A stretch of DNA of 64,000 bases from Rickettsia typhi (GCA_945881985.1 CAMCVL010000001.1:1-64000); one strand, 5' to 3'; counted from the first letter of the stretch, positions 44,845-53,323 are shown. The notes: a model not told the origin generated them from the letters alone. A program made the numbers and translations.

Positions 44845-45648
44845 TTAATTAATTTTTTTTATAGTGTAGCTTTCAATAAAAAATTTGATTGACGAGGCCT
44901 TGCCATCCTGCATTATCTTTATGGGTCTAAAGTAAAAATATATCCTAGCAACATAACGCTCGTTTAACACAACTTGCCCATCTTGATCCTGATACTGCAC
45001 ACTAAATACCACAATTGCCTCGTCGCCTATTTGCGATGGGGTTAAAAATTTGCGTATTTTGCTTGTAAGGCTACGCACCTCATCCACAAAAGTAAAATTT
45101 ACAATCTTTATTTTACGGCTGTAATAAGATATGTAGGAGGGTATGTAGACGCTGCTAAATCTGTTTTGAAAGACATTAAACATATTTTTTTGCAGGCTGC
45201 CATCGGCAAAAATATTGTTCTTTTTGTCAAGCTCCTTTTGCCTGTCCGCCGAGGAGTCAAATTGCTCTAGCTTAATAATAAAATCTTGAATTAAAAACTT
45301 TGCTATCGCTTTGTCGCTGTGTTTGTTGCGATTATCGGTAATTTTTTTGATATGCAAGGCGGTTTGCGGGGATACTGGATTTACAACAACCCCGTTTATG
45401 GAGCTTGGCTTCATTATCTCGTTAAACAGCAGATAGAGGGCAAATGTTGTAATGATGCAGATAAAACCCGAGATTAATATAAAAACCGAACGCATTTTGT
45501 ATTGCATTAGATATTTTTGAAAAAACCACTCTCTTGCATTCTTAAAATACTCGTCGTTAATATACATATCGCTTGCAACAGACTGCATGTTAGGCTCTGT
45601 AGCAGCTGCAGATTCGTATAGCGTATCAATATTTTTATTTTGATTCAT
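44845..45648 (-). CDS. virB8: Type IV secretion protein VirB8
   Basis: VirB8 is a bitopic inner-membrane protein needed for assembly of the type IV secretion inner-membrane complex. The 267-residue protein (ATG 45648, MNQNKNID) has an N-terminal cytoplasmic tail, a YFKNAREWFFQKY motif typical just before the membrane segment (about 53-77), and an NTF2-like periplasmic domain ending with NERYVARIYFYFRPIKI. Length and layout fit the family. The start overlaps the preceding MrpF-like gene by 14 bp, implying coupled translation. Confidence 0.88.
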   Translation of the reverse strand: MNQNKNIDTLYESAAATEPNMQSVASDMYINDEYFKNAREWFFQKYLMQYKMRSVFILISGFICIITTFALYLLFNEIMKPSSINGVVVNPVSPQTALHIKKITDNRNKHSDKAIAKFLIQDFIIKLEQFDSSADRQKELDKKNNIFADGSLQKNMFNVFQNRFSSVYIPSYISYYSRKIKIVNFTFVDEVRSLTSKIRKFLTPSQIGDEAIVVFSVQYQDQDGQVVLNERYVARIYFYFRPIKIMQDGKASSIKFFIESYTIKKIN

Positions 45649-45898
45649 CTTGTTGTTTTGCAATAAATATGACAAAAATTACAGAAAACACAACATACAC
45701 AAGCACAATATCAATCAAAAAAGCCTGCTTGTTTATTGCGGCAAAAATTAGTATCATAGCACAAAACGCAGAATTGACAGCCGATAATATAGGCAGCTTT
45801 TGCTTAAATGGCATCTTTTTAAAGGCAAACAAAATTATATAGCAAGCCAAAATGGCAGCAGATATTATAAGGGTGATATTTTGTAAATTAAATTGCAT
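45635..45898 (-). CDS. Small three-helix membrane protein, MrpF-like
   Basis: An 87-residue protein with three hydrophobic segments (about 5-27, 35-57 and 60-80). The order of residues LSAVNSAFCAMILIFAA, then FLIDIVLVYVVFSVIFVIFIA, resembles the F subunit of multisubunit Na+/H+ antiporters (MrpF/PhaF), in which LDIALVYALxSFLxTVALA is typical. Other Mrp subunits are not adjacent, so it could instead be an unrelated small membrane protein coupled to virB8, whose start it overlaps. Confidence 0.6.
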   Translation of the reverse strand: MQFNLQNITLIISAAILACYIILFAFKKMPFKQKLPILSAVNSAFCAMILIFAAINKQAFLIDIVLVYVVFSVIFVIFIAKQQDESK

Positions 45899-45917
45899 TT
45901 TTTAACTAATAACTAAA

Positions 45918-47165
45918 CTAATAATCTCTTTGGCTAAAAAGGGAATAGCTTTTGTTTGCTTTGTCGTCAAGATTTGAGTTTGTGCCCTCGCATTTTTGAC
46001 GCAAAATAACATCCTTAACAAAGCTATAAATTTTTACATTTTCGCCGTCTTTTGCTAGATTTTTTAAATATTTCATATCACCGCAATCAAGTTTTGACCT
46101 ATAGGGTTCAAGGCTCATCAACACCTTAAAGGCGTAAAAATTACCGTGATAAATTGCATAAAGCAAGGGGTCAAAACCCTTGCGGTCCACAAGGTCGTAT
46201 TTGGTGTGGGTTTGCAAAAGTATGTTAAAAATATCGTGCTCAAAGTTGGATATAGCAATATGTATAGGGCAAATACCGCTTTTGTTGCAAATGTTGGGGT
46301 CAGCTCCGCCGTCAATAAGCAAATAAAATGCCTGAATATTATTGTATCTAGTAGCATAGTTTAGCATTGTGTTGCCAAACTGGTCTTGCGTGTTGATAAG
46401 CCTTTTGTTTTTAACATAATCTAGCATTGCTTTTAAATGCTCTATGCGGTCAAGATTTTTTACATTTTGAAACATTAAGAACAAAATTTTCATTTCCTCG
46501 TGGTTATCAAAGCTTGGAATGTGGGCATTTTCGGGGCTTGTTTTGTCGTTAAGCAAGACAAGAGGTATTTGGTATTTTGTGTCTGTGATGTCAGCTTTTT
46601 TAAATGTTGGGTTTGGGTAAGAGTCCGCTATGCCTGTTTTTTTTAGTGCCTTTACAACTGGTTTTTCCTCCTGTTGCGAGCTAAAAAATCTACGGATTTT
46701 TTTTGTAATGCGTGCAAAAATACCATCGTTTGCATCGCTTGATGTTCTGGCTCTTGAGCCTTCATCTAAGCTTGGTATTACAAAGCCAGATTTTTTTGCA
46801 TCGATCTCTGTATCGCCCTGAGGGGATTGTGATGGGTTTGGGCTTGGTTTTATGTTTTGCTTTTTGTCATCTTCGTCTTTTTCTGTCAGTGCTTTAGCTA
46901 AGCCGCCAAGAAGCCCCGTGTTGTTACCTCTATCTATCTTGCCGCCTAAGCTTGAGGTGTTTTGCTGGTTTTTTGTTTGCGTAATACTGCCCTCAACCTC
47001 TAGGTCAGTTTTTACAGGGGCAATCGGAGCCTCGCTTACTGGCTCAGATGGCATCTCAAGGCTTACAGGTGCAGCACTTGGCTTGTAAGCTGCAAAGCAA
47101 AATATACACCAAAAGCTAGCAAGGCAAGCAAATAAATGCCTTAAGATTAAAGGTTTATATTTCAT
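45918..47165 (-). CDS. Exported ankyrin-repeat protein in the secretion/division block
   Basis: A 415-residue protein with a signal peptide (about 1-26, cleavage after CFA), then a Pro/Ser/Thr-rich low-complexity region (about 30-150), and C-terminal ankyrin repeats (about 250-350) with TQDQFGNTMLNYATRYNNIQ, GADPNICNKSGICPIHIAI and DRKGFDPLLYAIYHGN. A cytoplasmic ankyrin effector would lack a signal peptide, so this protein probably acts in the periplasm or outside. The gene overlaps the ftsB-like stop by 11 bp and sits between virB10 and virB8, which suggests a role tied to the envelope machinery. Confidence 0.8.
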   Translation of the reverse strand: MKYKPLILRHLFACLASFWCIFCFAAYKPSAAPVSLEMPSEPVSEAPIAPVKTDLEVEGSITQTKNQQNTSSLGGKIDRGNNTGLLGGLAKALTEKDEDDKKQNIKPSPNPSQSPQGDTEIDAKKSGFVIPSLDEGSRARTSSDANDGIFARITKKIRRFFSSQQEEKPVVKALKKTGIADSYPNPTFKKADITDTKYQIPLVLLNDKTSPENAHIPSFDNHEEMKILFLMFQNVKNLDRIEHLKAMLDYVKNKRLINTQDQFGNTMLNYATRYNNIQAFYLLIDGGADPNICNKSGICPIHIAISNFEHDIFNILLQTHTKYDLVDRKGFDPLLYAIYHGNFYAFKVLMSLEPYRSKLDCGDMKYLKNLAKDGENVKIYSFVKDVILRQKCEGTNSNLDDKANKSYSLFSQRDY

Positions 47166-47445
47166 CCTTTGTTAATAGTAATACTTCATTTTTATCGGAG
47201 TAGCTTAGTTCCTTTTTTAAAACAACTTCAAGATACTGGGTGTTTAGGGTTTCCTCGCTTAAAAAAGCGATTTTTTTTTCCATTTCGAGATTTTCGGGTA
47301 AAATTTTGTAGTTTAACATCTTGCTAAGCTCTTGTTTTTGAGTCCTAAGTGATGAAATACCAACTATACCGTCCTTTGAAAACACAATATTAAAAAAAAT
47401 ATAAATATTTACAAAACACAAAACAAATATCAAATATAACCTCAT
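47155..47445 (-). CDS. ftsB: FtsB/DivIC-like septum formation initiator protein
   Basis: A 96-residue bitopic protein: short N-terminus, membrane segment (about 4-22), then a coiled coil with GIVGISSLRTQKQELSKML, followed by EMEKKIAFLSEETLNTQYLE and ending in NEVLLL. The pattern G-x-x-G, leucine zipper, L-x-x-x-x-L-D-x-D-x-L-E-E and terminal E-x-x-x-x matches FtsB, which joins FtsL and FtsQ in the divisome. ATG 47445 (MRLYLIF) is chosen; longer frames enter virB10. In Alphaproteobacteria ftsB usually precedes pdhA; here it is next to virB10, 16 bp away. Confidence 0.7.
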   Translation of the reverse strand: MRLYLIFVLCFVNIYIFFNIVFSKDGIVGISSLRTQKQELSKMLNYKILPENLEMEKKIAFLSEETLNTQYLEVVLKKELSYSDKNEVLLLTKDEI

Positions 47446-47461
47446 ATTTATCAAGTATTTA

Positions 47462-48955
47462 TTAACGATTTCCGCTAGGGGCGGTAGAATTGCTAGATGC
47501 ACCTTGCGAGGCTGACATTGCCGAGCTAGCAACAGAGCTTGCGGTGGAACTTAAAGACGAACTACCGCCGGAGCTTGAAGAGGATCCGCCAGAGCCAGAG
47601 GATTTGCCATTGGACTTTGAGCTTGCAGAGTCGTAATACCTAACCGCACTGTAAGACGACTTAACCTGCTTAAAGATAGGTAATTTAATATCCTGATTTA
47701 CAATTATGGTAATGCGGGTGCCTTGGTTGATTGTGATTCTGGGGCCAGTTTGAAACATGCTTTTTACAATATCCTGAGTGCTTGAGGTTAAAAGCTGAGT
47801 TAATTGCTGCGATGCAGCTGAAGCTGGCGTTTGAATTGTTTGCATTAACTGATTTTGCCCAACATTTGATGCAATGGAGCCATTTGGCAAATTGTTATTA
47901 ATTTGTGATAAGGCAAGAGCATTACCTATGGTAATTAAAGATGTTAAAAATGTTGCGCCAAACATGTCGCCATAGTTGTTGTCAAGGTCGCCCTCAACGC
48001 CCGCTCTACCAAACTGATCTGCTGCGTAACTACTTAAGTCAACGGACACGCCGTCTGGTCTTATTATCCTTGTAAAGTTTATGCCAAGCCTTGCAATACC
48101 GCGGGAAACATTACTTTGGTAGCTACCATAAAGCCTGGAGCCTCGTGGTATTAAGATGTTGTCCGAAATTTCAGCATAAATATCATTACTAACAATTGCC
48201 CTTACTTGACCCTGAATTGACGAGTCAATTGATGTTTCAAGCACTGCGTTTAGGGTGCGTCCTTGTGCGATTGTGTTTTCAAGTGCTGGGATTCGCTTTG
48301 GTTCAATAAAGTTATCGTCGCTTGAGGTTTCAATGTCCCCGCCGATAAAAATAAAGTCATTTACAGATTTTTTTGCCCTGCCGTCATCTGTATCCCTAGG
48401 GCCACTACCTGCAAGGTTAAACATTGGGGCAGCATTTTCGTTTCTAACTCTTTTTTTGCCACCAAGCAATCTCATTGAGTCTTCGTCCAAACTTGGCTCG
48501 TCTTGTGGTTCTTCTGGCATTTCAAAAACTAACTCTGGCTCTTTTTGTTTTTTTGGCTCGTCGTCCATAAGCTCGTTTTTAAAATTTACAGCCTCAGGAA
48601 TCTCTGGGTCTTTAAGCTGCGGTGCCACAGGAGGGGCAGACACAACCTCTGGCTTTGCAGCCTGCTTTTTTATAACATTAGGCACATCAAGCATTGTGTC
48701 GTCCTTTGCTTTGGTGGCTTTGGAATCTGGCTCTGGACCAATTTGTTCAAATCTATTTGGCTCGCTAAAAAATAGCTTAATAACAACAAAAAACACAAAT
48801 ATCACCCCAACGCCAAGCATTGCTTTGCCCTGAGGTTTTGCCAAAAATGCTTTAACGCTTTGACTAAAAGCAGCACCCTTGCCCTGTGCCTTGTTTAGCT
48901 TGTTTTCAAGTAGCTTTTCATTTTCACCAAATGAACTTTCATCTTCTTCTTCCAT
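47462..48955 (-). CDS. virB10: Type IV secretion protein VirB10
   Basis: VirB10 (TrbI family) spans both membranes and joins the inner-membrane and outer-ring parts of the secretion channel. The 497-residue protein (ATG 48955, MEEEDESS) has a cytoplasmic tail, a membrane segment (about 45-63), a Pro/Glu/Lys-rich periplasmic linker (about 70-170) and the conserved beta domain: AQGRTLNAVLETSIDSSIQG, IPRGSRLYGSY, a helix hairpin near 315-345 and GTRITIIVNQDIKLP. After that it carries a ~55-residue Ser/Gly-rich tail, unusual for the family. ftsB follows after 16 bp. Confidence 0.93.
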   Translation of the reverse strand: MEEEDESSFGENEKLLENKLNKAQGKGAAFSQSVKAFLAKPQGKAMLGVGVIFVFFVVIKLFFSEPNRFEQIGPEPDSKATKAKDDTMLDVPNVIKKQAAKPEVVSAPPVAPQLKDPEIPEAVNFKNELMDDEPKKQKEPELVFEMPEEPQDEPSLDEDSMRLLGGKKRVRNENAAPMFNLAGSGPRDTDDGRAKKSVNDFIFIGGDIETSSDDNFIEPKRIPALENTIAQGRTLNAVLETSIDSSIQGQVRAIVSNDIYAEISDNILIPRGSRLYGSYQSNVSRGIARLGINFTRIIRPDGVSVDLSSYAADQFGRAGVEGDLDNNYGDMFGATFLTSLITIGNALALSQINNNLPNGSIASNVGQNQLMQTIQTPASAASQQLTQLLTSSTQDIVKSMFQTGPRITINQGTRITIIVNQDIKLPIFKQVKSSYSAVRYYDSASSKSNGKSSGSGGSSSSSGGSSSLSSTASSVASSAMSASQGASSNSTAPSGNR

Positions 48956-49009
48956 CTTGCCTCCAAACAACAAATAAATTATTACAACATATAATGCTTA
49001 TTATTGGTT

Positions 49010-49879
49010 CTACTCTTTAATGCCAAGACTATTACAAAAAGCTTTTAAGGTATTTTGCAACAAAAATGCTATAGTTAAAGGCCCAACACCCCCCGGCACT
49101 GGCGTGATGTGGGATGCTTTGCTTTTAACGCTTTCAAAGTCGCAGTCGCCAACTATCTTACCCTCGCTTGTGCGGTTTATGCCAACATCAATTACAACGG
49201 CATCTTGCTTTACCATATCGCCGGTGATAAGCCCCGGCTTGCCAGCGGCAACAATTAGCACATCGGCATTTTTGGTGAAGAATGCTAAGTCCTTAGTTTT
49301 TTTGTTACAAAGGGACACGGTCGCCCCCTCGCTAATGCACATTGCAGCCATTGGTTTGCCTACTATGTTTGAGGCTCCAACAATACAAACATTTTTGCCT
49401 GCAAGCGAGCCAATGCTTTGCTTAATAACATAAAGGCAGCCGCTTGGCGTGCAAGGTAAAAGAGCATTTTGCAAATCTGTGCCGCAAAAAAGCTTGCCCG
49501 CATTAAGGGGGTGAAAGCCATCAACATCCTTGTAAGGGTCAATTAAGGAGATTATCTTATCCTTGTTTATGTGCACAGGCAAGGGTAATTGCACCAAAAT
49601 GCCGTGAACCTCCTTGTTGTTGTTAAGGTCAGCAATCAAGGCTTCAAGCTCGTTTTGCGTTATAGTGGACGGCTTGATTAAGGACAGGGTAGCAAAGCCC
49701 ACCTCCCCGCATGCCTTGGCTTTTGAGGATACATAGATAGAACTTGCCGGGTCATCCCCCACAAGCACCACAGCAAGGCAGGGTTTTAAGCTAACTTGCC
49801 CCGCCATGCTTAGCAATTTGTTTTTTACCTCAAGCTTAATACTTGCAGATATTGCCTTGCCATCAATTATATGGGTCAT
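49010..49879 (-). CDS. folD: Methylenetetrahydrofolate dehydrogenase / cyclohydrolase
   Basis: FolD interconverts 5,10-methylene- and 10-formyl-tetrahydrofolate. The 289-residue protein (ATG 49879, MTHIIDGKAIS) has the catalytic-lysine region YVSSKAKACGEVG, GILVQLPLP, PYKDVDGFHP, the NADP motif with GASNIVGKPMA (GRS changed to GAS) and the C-terminal TPVPGGVGPLT. It is the first gene of the minus-strand block that runs through virB10 to ftsI. An upstream in-frame start would add a basic/hydrophobic leader unlike the family. Confidence 0.93.
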   Translation of the reverse strand: MTHIIDGKAISASIKLEVKNKLLSMAGQVSLKPCLAVVLVGDDPASSIYVSSKAKACGEVGFATLSLIKPSTITQNELEALIADLNNNKEVHGILVQLPLPVHINKDKIISLIDPYKDVDGFHPLNAGKLFCGTDLQNALLPCTPSGCLYVIKQSIGSLAGKNVCIVGASNIVGKPMAAMCISEGATVSLCNKKTKDLAFFTKNADVLIVAAGKPGLITGDMVKQDAVVIDVGINRTSEGKIVGDCDFESVKSKASHITPVPGGVGPLTIAFLLQNTLKAFCNSLGIKE

Positions 49880-49995
49880 AAAACACTTTATTTTACACAC
49901 AAAAAACATAGTCAATAAAATCTTGCATCGCTTTTTACAAAAAATCAAGATTTAAAATTTATCTTAACATTTTTACTTTTTGCAAAAAAAAACAC

Positions 49996-50024
49996 TTGAT
50001 ACAAGTCCCAAATTAATATATAAT
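49996..50024 (+). promoter_or_regulatory. Strong predicted promoter for the repeat-protein gene
   Basis: TTGATA (49996-50001), 17-bp spacer and consensus TATAAT (50019-50024), 30 bp before ATG 50054. It suggests the gene is well expressed and is not silent debris. Confidence 0.65.
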
Positions 50025-50053
50025 TACCACAAAGTATTATTAGTATTTTAGAT

Positions 50054-50620
50054 ATGGCGGCGAGTGTAAGTAAAAAGTGGAATGTTACAATTAAGGGTTC
50101 TGTATCTGCGGGTATGGTTATCGTTGGCTCAATGTTTGTAGCTGTTAGTCAAGGTAAGACAGATGGGTTATACCATATGGCAAACTGGGCAGGTTCTGCA
50201 GGTGGAGATATTGACATAGAGAAAGAAAAACTTAATTTGCTCTTTAACTATCAGCTTAAAGATGATGCGATATTTAATGCTCCAATTACGGGTAATGCAC
50301 TAACAAGGGTCCAGCTTAACTTTTCAGAAATTAAGAATGCTACAGGTCTCAAGGTTAGCAAAGATAGTGATGGTACGATTCATATTAAAGGTACTGTAAG
50401 TAAGAATATTAACAAAATTAAGGCATCAACAAACGGTAGTGCTTATAAAGAAATTAACAAACCAGAAGATATTGAGTTTGATATTAAAGTTGCAGATCCA
50501 AGTATACTAAAATTATCAGATTGCCAGACTAACAATCCAAATGCATATCTTATAGATAGCGAAGGCAACATAGTTAGCCTTGAAGATGCTGCAAATCAGT
50601 CCGGAACGCAGCCAATATAA
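50054..50620 (+). CDS. N-terminal part of a repeat-containing membrane/surface protein (frame 1 of a split gene)
   Basis: No known family. The 188-residue frame has a basic N-terminus and a hydrophobic segment (about 15-33, SVSAGMVIVGSMFVAVSQG), a signal anchor or signal peptide, followed by a polar, Lys/Asn/Asp-rich exported-looking region. Near its end it reads NNPNAYLIDSEGNIVSLEDAAN, which matches the start of a repeat (NPDAYIVVK...KISDYT) found three more times in the next frame. The repeat continues without a gap in the other frame, so the two frames were very likely one gene, disrupted by one extra base between about 50590 and 50620, or joined by +1 frameshifting. Confidence 0.7.
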   Translation: MAASVSKKWNVTIKGSVSAGMVIVGSMFVAVSQGKTDGLYHMANWAGSAGGDIDIEKEKLNLLFNYQLKDDAIFNAPITGNALTRVQLNFSEIKNATGLKVSKDSDGTIHIKGTVSKNINKIKASTNGSAYKEINKPEDIEFDIKVADPSILKLSDCQTNNPNAYLIDSEGNIVSLEDAANQSGTQPI

Positions 50621-52658
50621 TTATTATGATAAGGAGGACCAAAACTATACACCGGTTGATGTTGTAGATGGTAAGGTGCCATATGGATACGCAAGCAAAA
50701 TTATCAATCCAAAAATTAGTCCTAGTACTACAGATATTCCTGCTGTTACAGATACAGACGACTTTTTAAAGATTCCCAAAGGTTCTAAGTACTCAATAAA
50801 AGGAGGAAAGGTATTATTTGATGGAAAGGAAGTTAATAATGCTAGCGTTGTATTGCCAACTACTAAAACGGATGGCTTTAGTAAGTATTTAGCTTTTTCA
50901 GCTCCTAAAGGTCAATACTTGACTAGTTTACAAGATATAAACTCAGATGCATACATTGTGGTTAAAAGGACTACTTCAAATACTGAAGAATTTATGAAAA
51001 TTTCCGATTATACCGAATTATCGCCACAGCCAAAATTAATGGAATGGCAATATGATACTACAACTAAAAAGTTCTCTTGGAAAGAGAAAGGCACGCAGAC
51101 AATCGAAGCTAAAGATGTTTATGCAAACAATAATACAAATTTAAAATATTTTGATACTAACTTAAATCCAAAACTAAAATTACCAACAGGAGGTGGTACA
51201 TTACCTCGATATGTAGTTCCAACTGGGACTAAAACAATAGCAGATATAAACCCAGATGCATACATTGTGGTTAAAAAGACTACTTCAAATACTGAAGAAT
51301 TTATGAAAATTTCTGATTATACAAAATTATCGCCAAAGCCAAAATTAATGGAATCGCAATATGATACTACAGCTACAACTTACTCTTGGAAAGAAAAAAG
51401 CACGCAGACAATCGCAGATAAAGATGTTTATGCAACTGGCAATACTAAATTTTCTCAATCCGGAATATCTATAGACTCTTCAGGTAAGGTTAGTCAAATA
51501 GTGCCAACTTTACCGGCTAACATCAATAAAGACGATGTTTTAAAGGCTCAATATACACCTGTTGCAACTAATGTAACAACATTACCAACAGGAATTTATA
51601 AATTACCTTCATATGTAGTTCCAACTGGGACTGAAACAATAGCAGAGAAAAACCCAGATGCATACATTGCCGTTAAAGATGATAATTTATCCACTCCAAA
51701 ACTTATCAAAATTTCTGACTATACTAAGTTATCATCAACATCAAAGCCACAATTAATGGAATCGAAATACGATGCTACAGCTAACACTTACTCTTGGAAA
51801 GAGAAAGGCACGCAGACAATCGAAGCTAAAGATGTTTATGCAAAAGGTAATACTGCATTTAGTCAACCCGGAATAATTATATCAGATGGCAATATTAATC
51901 TTAATTCTGGTATTCTTAGAGACTTTTATTTAGACAATACTGCAATTGCTGTGGCATGGGAAAATGGTAATGACATGAAAGGCTTTGGTACCGTTTCAAA
52001 CCCAAGGCTCATTTCACTTGAGGAATACTACGAAAAGTGTAAAACAAACAGCAAATTTATGTCAGTTGTAAAGTTTGATAAAGGCGAGCCTCAGGTCTTA
52101 AAAATTAGCCAAACCTCCAATGGGGAAAGAGAATTGCTGGATTATATTAAAAATCCGGGTTTTGATACCGTCAAAGATCAGGCAATATTTAACGGAAATA
52201 GTAATTCACAACTTGTAAAACAAGCCTCAAGTGGCAACCTAAAAACAATAGACACAACAAATATGGCAAACGGAAAGATAACGCCTCCGGTAAGACAGCT
52301 ACTTAATCCAAATGCCATCCAGGCCGATAAGGCATATCAAGAAGCGAATGGAATATTAAAACCACTTCAAACACTTAAAGGTGATTACGAGAAGTTTTAC
52401 AACAACGAGATTTTTATTGGTCTGTCAATCTGGCTGATGGTAGCTGGAGTACTCAGTCTATGCTTCTCCATCAACAGAATGTCCAAAGAAGAACAAGACA
52501 CTAGTGACTTAGAAGGTTTTCTTGGTGTGCCTCATAGTAATGATGGTGGCCTGGTAGGTTTCGGCAAGGTTATCACCTCTGTTTTGGACACCGCCCTTGG
52601 TGGCATTCCTGCTGCTCTTGCTACTGGTATAGGAGGAGGGTTGGATAGGGTAAGGTAG
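50586..52658 (+). CDS. Main part of the repeat-containing membrane/surface protein (frame 2)
   Basis: About 690 residues, with no known family. The first ATG in this frame (50586) overlaps the previous frame. It carries tandem repeats of roughly 103-135 residues from 50941, each with DAYI-x-VK, KISDYT, LME-x-x-YD, SWKEKGTQTI and KDVYA. A unique region follows (about 450-600), then one membrane segment (IFIGLSIWLMVAGVLSLCF, about 612-630) and a Gly-rich C-terminus (GGIPAALATGIGGGL). With the preceding frame it would form a ~870-residue protein held in the membrane at the C-terminus, with repeats outside. A terminator follows at 52722. Host or cell contact is a guess only. Confidence 0.7.
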   Translation: MLQISPERSQYNYYDKEDQNYTPVDVVDGKVPYGYASKIINPKISPSTTDIPAVTDTDDFLKIPKGSKYSIKGGKVLFDGKEVNNASVVLPTTKTDGFSKYLAFSAPKGQYLTSLQDINSDAYIVVKRTTSNTEEFMKISDYTELSPQPKLMEWQYDTTTKKFSWKEKGTQTIEAKDVYANNNTNLKYFDTNLNPKLKLPTGGGTLPRYVVPTGTKTIADINPDAYIVVKKTTSNTEEFMKISDYTKLSPKPKLMESQYDTTATTYSWKEKSTQTIADKDVYATGNTKFSQSGISIDSSGKVSQIVPTLPANINKDDVLKAQYTPVATNVTTLPTGIYKLPSYVVPTGTETIAEKNPDAYIAVKDDNLSTPKLIKISDYTKLSSTSKPQLMESKYDATANTYSWKEKGTQTIEAKDVYAKGNTAFSQPGIIISDGNINLNSGILRDFYLDNTAIAVAWENGNDMKGFGTVSNPRLISLEEYYEKCKTNSKFMSVVKFDKGEPQVLKISQTSNGERELLDYIKNPGFDTVKDQAIFNGNSNSQLVKQASSGNLKTIDTTNMANGKITPPVRQLLNPNAIQADKAYQEANGILKPLQTLKGDYEKFYNNEIFIGLSIWLMVAGVLSLCFSINRMSKEEQDTSDLEGFLGVPHSNDGGLVGFGKVITSVLDTALGGIPAALATGIGGGLDRVR
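50941..51850 (+). repeat. Tandem coding repeats (three clear units, a fourth upstream)
   Basis: Units start at about 50941, 51250 and 51651, with a diverged first unit at about 50531 that crosses the frame change. Nearly identical DNA blocks recur, for example GCATACATTGTGGTTAAAA at 50949 and 51258, and GCACGCAGACAATCG near 51091, 51402 and 51807. Such similarity points to recent duplication. Confidence 0.8.
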
Positions 52659-52721
52659 TAATTTTTAAATTTTTTAAAATAAAAGTTGATAGTTAAAATT
52701 TATGTTTTAACAATTGATTGC

Positions 52722-52759
52722 AAGGGGCTTTTGTTTTGCATGCAAGCCTTTTGTTTTTT
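52722..52759 (+). terminator. Rho-independent terminator after the repeat-protein gene
   Basis: AAGGGGCTT (52722-52730) pairs with AAGCCTTTT (52744-52752), with two G-T pairs and a 13-nt loop, followed by GTTTTTT. It lies about 65 bp after the stop codon. Confidence 0.55.
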
Positions 52760-52828
52760 GCCGATTGGGCTAGGCTAGCTTTGCCTTGAGGCTTGTGTAA
52801 TGTAAAAAATGTATTTAATAGCAAAGTA

Positions 52829-53284
52829 ATGTCAGTTAACAAAGTAATACTTTTGGGTAATGTGGGGCAAACTCCCGAGGTTAGGTCAACCCAAGCAGGT
52901 GTGCAAATTGCAAGTTTTAGCCTTGCAACTACGGACTATTGGAAGGACAAAGCAACCGGCGACAAAAAAGACAAAACCGAGTGGCACAGAATCGTCATCT
53001 TTGGCGACGCCTTGGTTAATGTTGTTAAAAATATCGTAAAAAAGGGCTCAAAGGTTTATATTGAGGGTGCCTTGCAAACACGCAAATGGCAAGATCAAAG
53101 CGGGGTGGAAAAATACACTACCGAAATTATCCTTCAAGGCTACAATGCAAAGCTTGAGGTGCTTGACCGCAGGGATGCACAGGGCGGCGATTCATCATCT
53201 TCATACTCAGGCTCCTCTAGTAGCAGCAACAAGGCTGACGACTTTGGTGGCAGCGATGACGAGGTGGACGAGGTTCCTTTTTAA
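52829..53284 (+). CDS. ssb: Single-stranded DNA-binding protein
   Basis: SSB coats single-stranded DNA during replication and repair. The 151-residue protein (ATG 52829, MSVNKVILLGNVG) has the OB fold through about residue 110 (EVRSTQAGVQIASFSLAT, TEWHRIVIFG, KKGSKVYIEGALQTRKW), a Ser/Gly-rich tail and the acidic tip DEVDEVPF, close to the DDDIPF partner-binding tip. A second in-frame ATG-like start 12 codons upstream (GTG) is less likely. mreC begins 39 bp after its stop. Confidence 0.95.
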   Translation: MSVNKVILLGNVGQTPEVRSTQAGVQIASFSLATTDYWKDKATGDKKDKTEWHRIVIFGDALVNVVKNIVKKGSKVYIEGALQTRKWQDQSGVEKYTTEIILQGYNAKLEVLDRRDAQGGDSSSSYSGSSSSSNKADDFGGSDDEVDEVPF

Positions 53285-53323
53285 AAATCTTACCCTAGGC
53301 AACATATTTTATGCTGCTAATTT

